10,333 nucleotides of DNA, from assembly GCA_004552445.1 (NCBI GenBank), contig SFOJ01000027.1, positions 1 to 10,333 of the forward strand, written 5' to 3'. The translations under genes and the position numbers were made by a program. This document shows positions 8,061 to 10,333 of the stretch, piece by piece. Under the pieces are notes generated by a model. It was not told the origin of the DNA and ran no database searches. It saw only the letters and a list, made by a program, of their open reading frames with translations. Positions within the stretch are counted from its first letter, which is position 1. Each line of letters begins with the position of its first letter. The DNA is from Mollicutes bacterium. GTDB taxonomy: Bacteria; Bacillota_I; Bacilli_A; RF39; UBA660.

Positions 8061-8234
8061 TGTATGCATTTTAAAGTGTTAAGTGATTATATAGAAATAA
8101 ATAACTTATATACTTTTAAGTGTGCCACTAATTTGGTTGATGGTAATGAAGTTACTTATACTAATTCTTATGTTGATAAGATATATGTTTGCATTGCTAC
8201 TTTATTTTTAAAAGTTAAATTTAGAAGAATTTAA
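8061..8234 (+). CDS. Possible small protein, doubtful
   Basis: A 57-codon frame from ATG 8061 (an earlier TTG at 8049 is also in frame). It has no ribosome binding site of its own, no motif, and its stop codon lies inside the right arm of the terminator at 8228-8239. An SD does stand upstream of ATG 8036, which is in a different frame. A frameshift between the two would give one protein starting MDRVIVYLLY, so this may be a broken small gene. In such AT-rich DNA a frame this long could also be chance. Confidence 0.2.
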   Translation, partial: CMHFKVLSDYIEINNLYTFKCATNLVDGNEVTYTNSYVDKIYVCIATLFLKVKFRRI

Positions 8235-8242
8235 CTTTTTTT
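8210..8242 (+). terminator. Intrinsic terminator downstream of leuS
   Basis: A perfect 12-bp stem, AAAAGTTAAATT (8210-8221) with AATTTAACTTTT (8228-8239), closes a 6-base loop, and the run of seven T is at 8236-8242. It ends the T-box/leuS transcript and isolates the next gene block. Confidence 0.85.
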
Positions 8243-8299
8243 ATTTAAAAAGAAGTGTTTTAATAATTTATGTCTAACTATAATAATAGGAGGGTTTAA

Positions 8300-9325
8300 A
8301 TGAAAAAAATATTTATTGTAATACTTACTTTATTTTTATTTAATAAGTGTTATGCGATAGAGTATAAGTATAGTGAATGGAGTCCTATTTATCCAGGAGA
8401 AGTAAAGGATAAAAAGTTTATATTTGAGGAAGATAGATATTTATGGTATAAGGAAGTTGAAAAAGATACTAAATATTTAAAATTTGAAGATATAAAAGAA
8501 AATATGAAAGTTCAGTATGATGACTATAAATTTATTCATTATATTACGCCTATAGTACCTAAAAATTATAAAGAGAGAACTATTACTTCAAGTTTTGATG
8601 ATTATACTTTTAAAGATGATGATATAACTAGTTTAGATTTAGATGTAATTGGAAACTTAAATATTTCTAAAATAGAATTAATTAAAGATAATGAAAATAT
8701 ATCTTATGATACTACTTATAAATCATTAATAGATGGTAACAAATATATTAATTTTAATAATAAAATTATTAAATTATATTTTAAAGGATTTAGTAATTCT
8801 ATTAAAGCAATTATCCATTATAAAAGTATTGAAGATGTTAGTGCTTTAGTATCATATAGATCATCTGATAAATATAATGTATATCAAAAAAAGATTATTT
8901 TTAATAAGTGTGATGAATGTCAAATGATACTTAACGTATCTGATTTTAAATCTTATGTTAATCAATATATTGAAGTTTATAAAGTAACTGATAAAGTATA
9001 TAAAACATATAGTTTAGAAAGAGAATATACTAAAGAATATTATAAATTTTTAGATGGTTATATTAAAGATGAAAGTACACTAAAGAAATATTATAGATTT
9101 TTACTTAATGATTATATTATAGTTGATAGTAAAGGTAATATAGTTAAAGATGGTAATTGTTATAAAGAAACTTGCTATATAAAATATTTAGATTATAAAG
9201 AAGAAATAGAAAATCCTAAAACAGGAGATAATATATATAAATATCTTGCTAGTACTTCAATATTAATAGTTTTGCTTATACTAATACTAAATAAAAAATC
9301 TAGTTTTGTCGAATCACAACATTGA
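8300..9325 (+). CDS. Secreted protein with C-terminal NPKTG sortase-like anchor
   Basis: A 341-aa protein of unknown function. A signal peptide (basic MKK, hydrophobic 4-14) probably ends after CYA (17-19). The lipobox rule is not met at Cys17. The mature part is rich in Tyr, Lys and Asp and begins with YSEWSPIYP (24-32), a motif I recall from secreted proteins of gut Firmicutes. Paired cysteines C204/C207 (CDEC) and C287/C292 might form disulfides. At the C-terminus NPKTG (305-309) is followed by a hydrophobic helix (about 315-330) and a KK tail: a cell-wall sorting signal layout, close to the NPQTN/NPKTG signals of class B sortases. Ribosome binding site AGGAGGG (8288-8294) is 5 bases from the ATG. 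Only 27 bases and no terminator separate it from the STAS gene, so they may share a transcript. Confidence 0.8.
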   Translation: MKKIFIVILTLFLFNKCYAIEYKYSEWSPIYPGEVKDKKFIFEEDRYLWYKEVEKDTKYLKFEDIKENMKVQYDDYKFIHYITPIVPKNYKERTITSSFDDYTFKDDDITSLDLDVIGNLNISKIELIKDNENISYDTTYKSLIDGNKYINFNNKIIKLYFKGFSNSIKAIIHYKSIEDVSALVSYRSSDKYNVYQKKIIFNKCDECQMILNVSDFKSYVNQYIEVYKVTDKVYKTYSLEREYTKEYYKFLDGYIKDESTLKKYYRFLLNDYIIVDSKGNIVKDGNCYKETCYIKYLDYKEEIENPKTGDNIYKYLASTSILIVLLILILNKKSSFVESQH

Positions 9326-9352
9326 TAATATTATTTGTAGTATTATTTAATC

Positions 9353-9694
9353 ATGACAACAAATATTGAATTCAAAAAAGGGATTTTATTTGTTAGATTA
9401 AATGGTAGTTTTTATAATGAGACATTAAATGTATTTGAGAGTAGAGTTATTCCTGTAATATTAGGTATGTCTTTAAAAAGAGTTAATATAGACCTAAAAG
9501 ATGTTAATTTTGTTGATAAAAGTGGAATTGATTCTATAATTAAAATATCTAATGTTGTCAGTAGATATGACGGTAAAGTAGTAATTAGTGGTATAAATGA
9601 TAAACTTAAATTAACTCTTAAAAATAGTGATTTATTTGATTATTGTTTTAAAGCTAAGAGTGAAAAACATAGTATAGGAATATTTAGTATATGA
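9353..9694 (+). CDS. STAS-domain anti-anti-sigma factor, SpoIIAA/RsbV-like
   Basis: A 113-aa single STAS domain. In SpoIIAA and RsbV a serine in the D-[ST]-S-G motif is phosphorylated by a cognate kinase/anti-sigma factor (SpoIIAB, RsbW); the unphosphorylated form releases the sigma factor. Here VDKSG (54-58) keeps that serine as Ser57. The preceding strand RVNIDLKDVNF (43-53), the helix after the serine, and the strand KVVISGINDKLK (75-86) fit the STAS fold. The stop overlaps the start of the sigma gene (ATGA, 9691-9694), implying translational coupling. ATG 9353 is the only ATG that gives the full domain, yet it has no clear ribosome binding site. No SpoIIAB gene lies on either side. Confidence 0.88.
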   Translation: MTTNIEFKKGILFVRLNGSFYNETLNVFESRVIPVILGMSLKRVNIDLKDVNFVDKSGIDSIIKISNVVSRYDGKVVISGINDKLKLTLKNSDLFDYCFKAKSEKHSIGIFSI

Positions 9695-10326
9695 GCGAGA
9701 AATATCTTACGTTGATTAAAGAAAGTGAGGGATTAATATATAAAATCGCTAGTAAATATTCTATGTATTATAGTATTGATGATCTCTATCAGGTTGGTTC
9801 TATTGGTGTAATAAAAGCATATAAAAATTTTAAAAGAGATACTAGTGTTAAGTTTAGTACTTATGCTTATAAATATATATTAGGTGAAATAATAGAATTT
9901 ATTAGAACTGATAGGAATATTAGAGTTAGTGAAGAGTACATGTCATTATATAAAAAATACTTAAGTGTAAAAACATTACTTACTACAAGATATGGTCGTG
10001 AAGTAACATTCAAAGAAATTTGTTCATTTATGGAAATAGATGAGAGTGTTATGTTTAATATAATTGAAACTATATCGTTTACTAAAAGTATGGATGAAAA
10101 GGATTATGATTATGGAAATGACAAAAGAGAGGAGATTGATAATAGAATTCTTTTAGATACAGAATTATCATTAATGGATGATTTTGATAGACAACTAATA
10201 GAATATAGATATTATCAAGGATATACTCAAAGTGAAACAGCTGATGTTTTAGGAGTGTCTCAAGTAAAAGTATCAAGACAAGAAAAACTAATACTAGAAA
10301 GAATGAAATCCAATATTTGTGCATAA
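9691..10326 (+). CDS. Sigma-70 family factor, SigF/SigG-like (SpoIIAC-like)
   Basis: A 211-aa group 3 sigma factor. Region 2 covers about 11-75, with DDLYQVGSIG (30-39) and KFSTYAYKYILGEI (54-67), the core-binding and -10-melting parts. Region 3 is about 76-130. Region 4 carries the helix-turn-helix YTQSETADVLGVSQVKVSR (178-196), which closely resembles the TQSE-A--LG-SQV-VSR-EK signature of Bacillus SigF and SigG. It is about 40 residues shorter than Bacillus SigF, mostly because the N-terminal segment before region 2 is reduced. A weak AGGAA (9676-9680) lies 10 bases from the start, and the ATGA overlap suggests coupling to the STAS gene. In Bacillus this factor drives early forespore transcription, but SigB-type stress control has the same gene order. 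The gene is complete; TAA is at 10324-10326. Confidence 0.9.
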   Translation: MSEKYLTLIKESEGLIYKIASKYSMYYSIDDLYQVGSIGVIKAYKNFKRDTSVKFSTYAYKYILGEIIEFIRTDRNIRVSEEYMSLYKKYLSVKTLLTTRYGREVTFKEICSFMEIDESVMFNIIETISFTKSMDEKDYDYGNDKREEIDNRILLDTELSLMDDFDRQLIEYRYYQGYTQSETADVLGVSQVKVSRQEKLILERMKSNICA

Positions 10327-10333
10327 TAAAAAA

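Larger units (their letters stand above)
7962..8299. other. Intergenic stretch after leuS, with small candidate ORFs and a terminator
   Basis: No recognised gene lies here. An SD-like AGAGGTGG (8026-8033) precedes ATG 8036, which opens only a 12-codon peptide (MDRVIVYLLYAF, stop 8072-8074). A second, overlapping frame is open to 8234. The region ends with a strong terminator. It could be the 3' tail of the leuS transcript, a decayed gene, or a small RNA. Confidence 0.5.

Noticed and set aside
8279..8284. TATAAT as a possible -10 for the secreted protein gene
   Set aside because: Transcription would start inside the ribosome binding site (8288-8294), and no good -35 lies 16-18 bases upstream.
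9326..9352. Imperfect AT-rich inverted repeat before the STAS gene as a terminator
   Set aside because: The pairing is weak and interrupted, and no T tract follows.
1..10333. CRISPR array, tRNA or rRNA gene, insertion sequence or prophage
   Set aside because: No regular repeats, no cloverleaf, no transposase or integrase frame, and no terminal inverted repeats were seen on either strand.

Overview
The window is very AT-rich, every gene lies on the + strand, and genes are tightly packed. TGG encodes Trp and TGA is used as a stop (for example at 9323-9325 and 9692-9694), so this is the standard bacterial code and not the Mycoplasma code. Strong AGGAGG ribosome binding sites, a T-box leader, a LeuRS of the same length as the Bacillus enzyme (804 aa) and a SigF/SigG-like sigma factor with a SpoIIAA-like STAS protein point to a low-GC Bacillota. 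My best guess is an uncultured gut Bacilli or RF39-like lineage; that is inference and not proven by the window.

Layout: (1) 1-663 holds the end of truA (tRNA pseudouridine synthase), broken by a frame change and an apparent loss of a short internal segment; a strong intrinsic terminator follows (679-703). (2) A good extended -10 promoter (707-735) drives a two-gene unit: a HerA-type DNA translocase ATPase (769-2529) and a GH31-fold glycosidase homologue (2558-4960) whose catalytic motifs look altered. (3) A promoter sits exactly across the 3' end of the GH31 gene and starts a leucine-type T-box leader (about 4974-5175, specifier CTT), which controls a small membrane protein (5188-5544) and leuS (5547-7961). 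(4) 7962-8299 holds no clear gene, only small candidate ORFs and a strong terminator (8210-8242). (5) The last block is a secreted protein with a C-terminal NPKTG sortase-like signal (8300-9325), a SpoIIAA-like anti-anti-sigma factor (9353-9694) and an overlapping SigF/SigG-like sigma factor (9691-10326).

How they fit together: the leuS unit is a tRNA-charging operon that should be induced when Leu-tRNA is uncharged. The same T-box terminator also seems to be the only barrier to readthrough from the HerA-GH31 unit. The final block looks like a shortened partner-switching module: the STAS protein and the sigma factor overlap by ATGA, and the SpoIIAB/RsbW kinase gene that normally separates them is absent.

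The points most worth following up are the kinase-less STAS-sigma pair, the GH31 homologue that has lost its usual acid/base aspartate, the unusual HerA-GH31 pairing, and the decayed truA.
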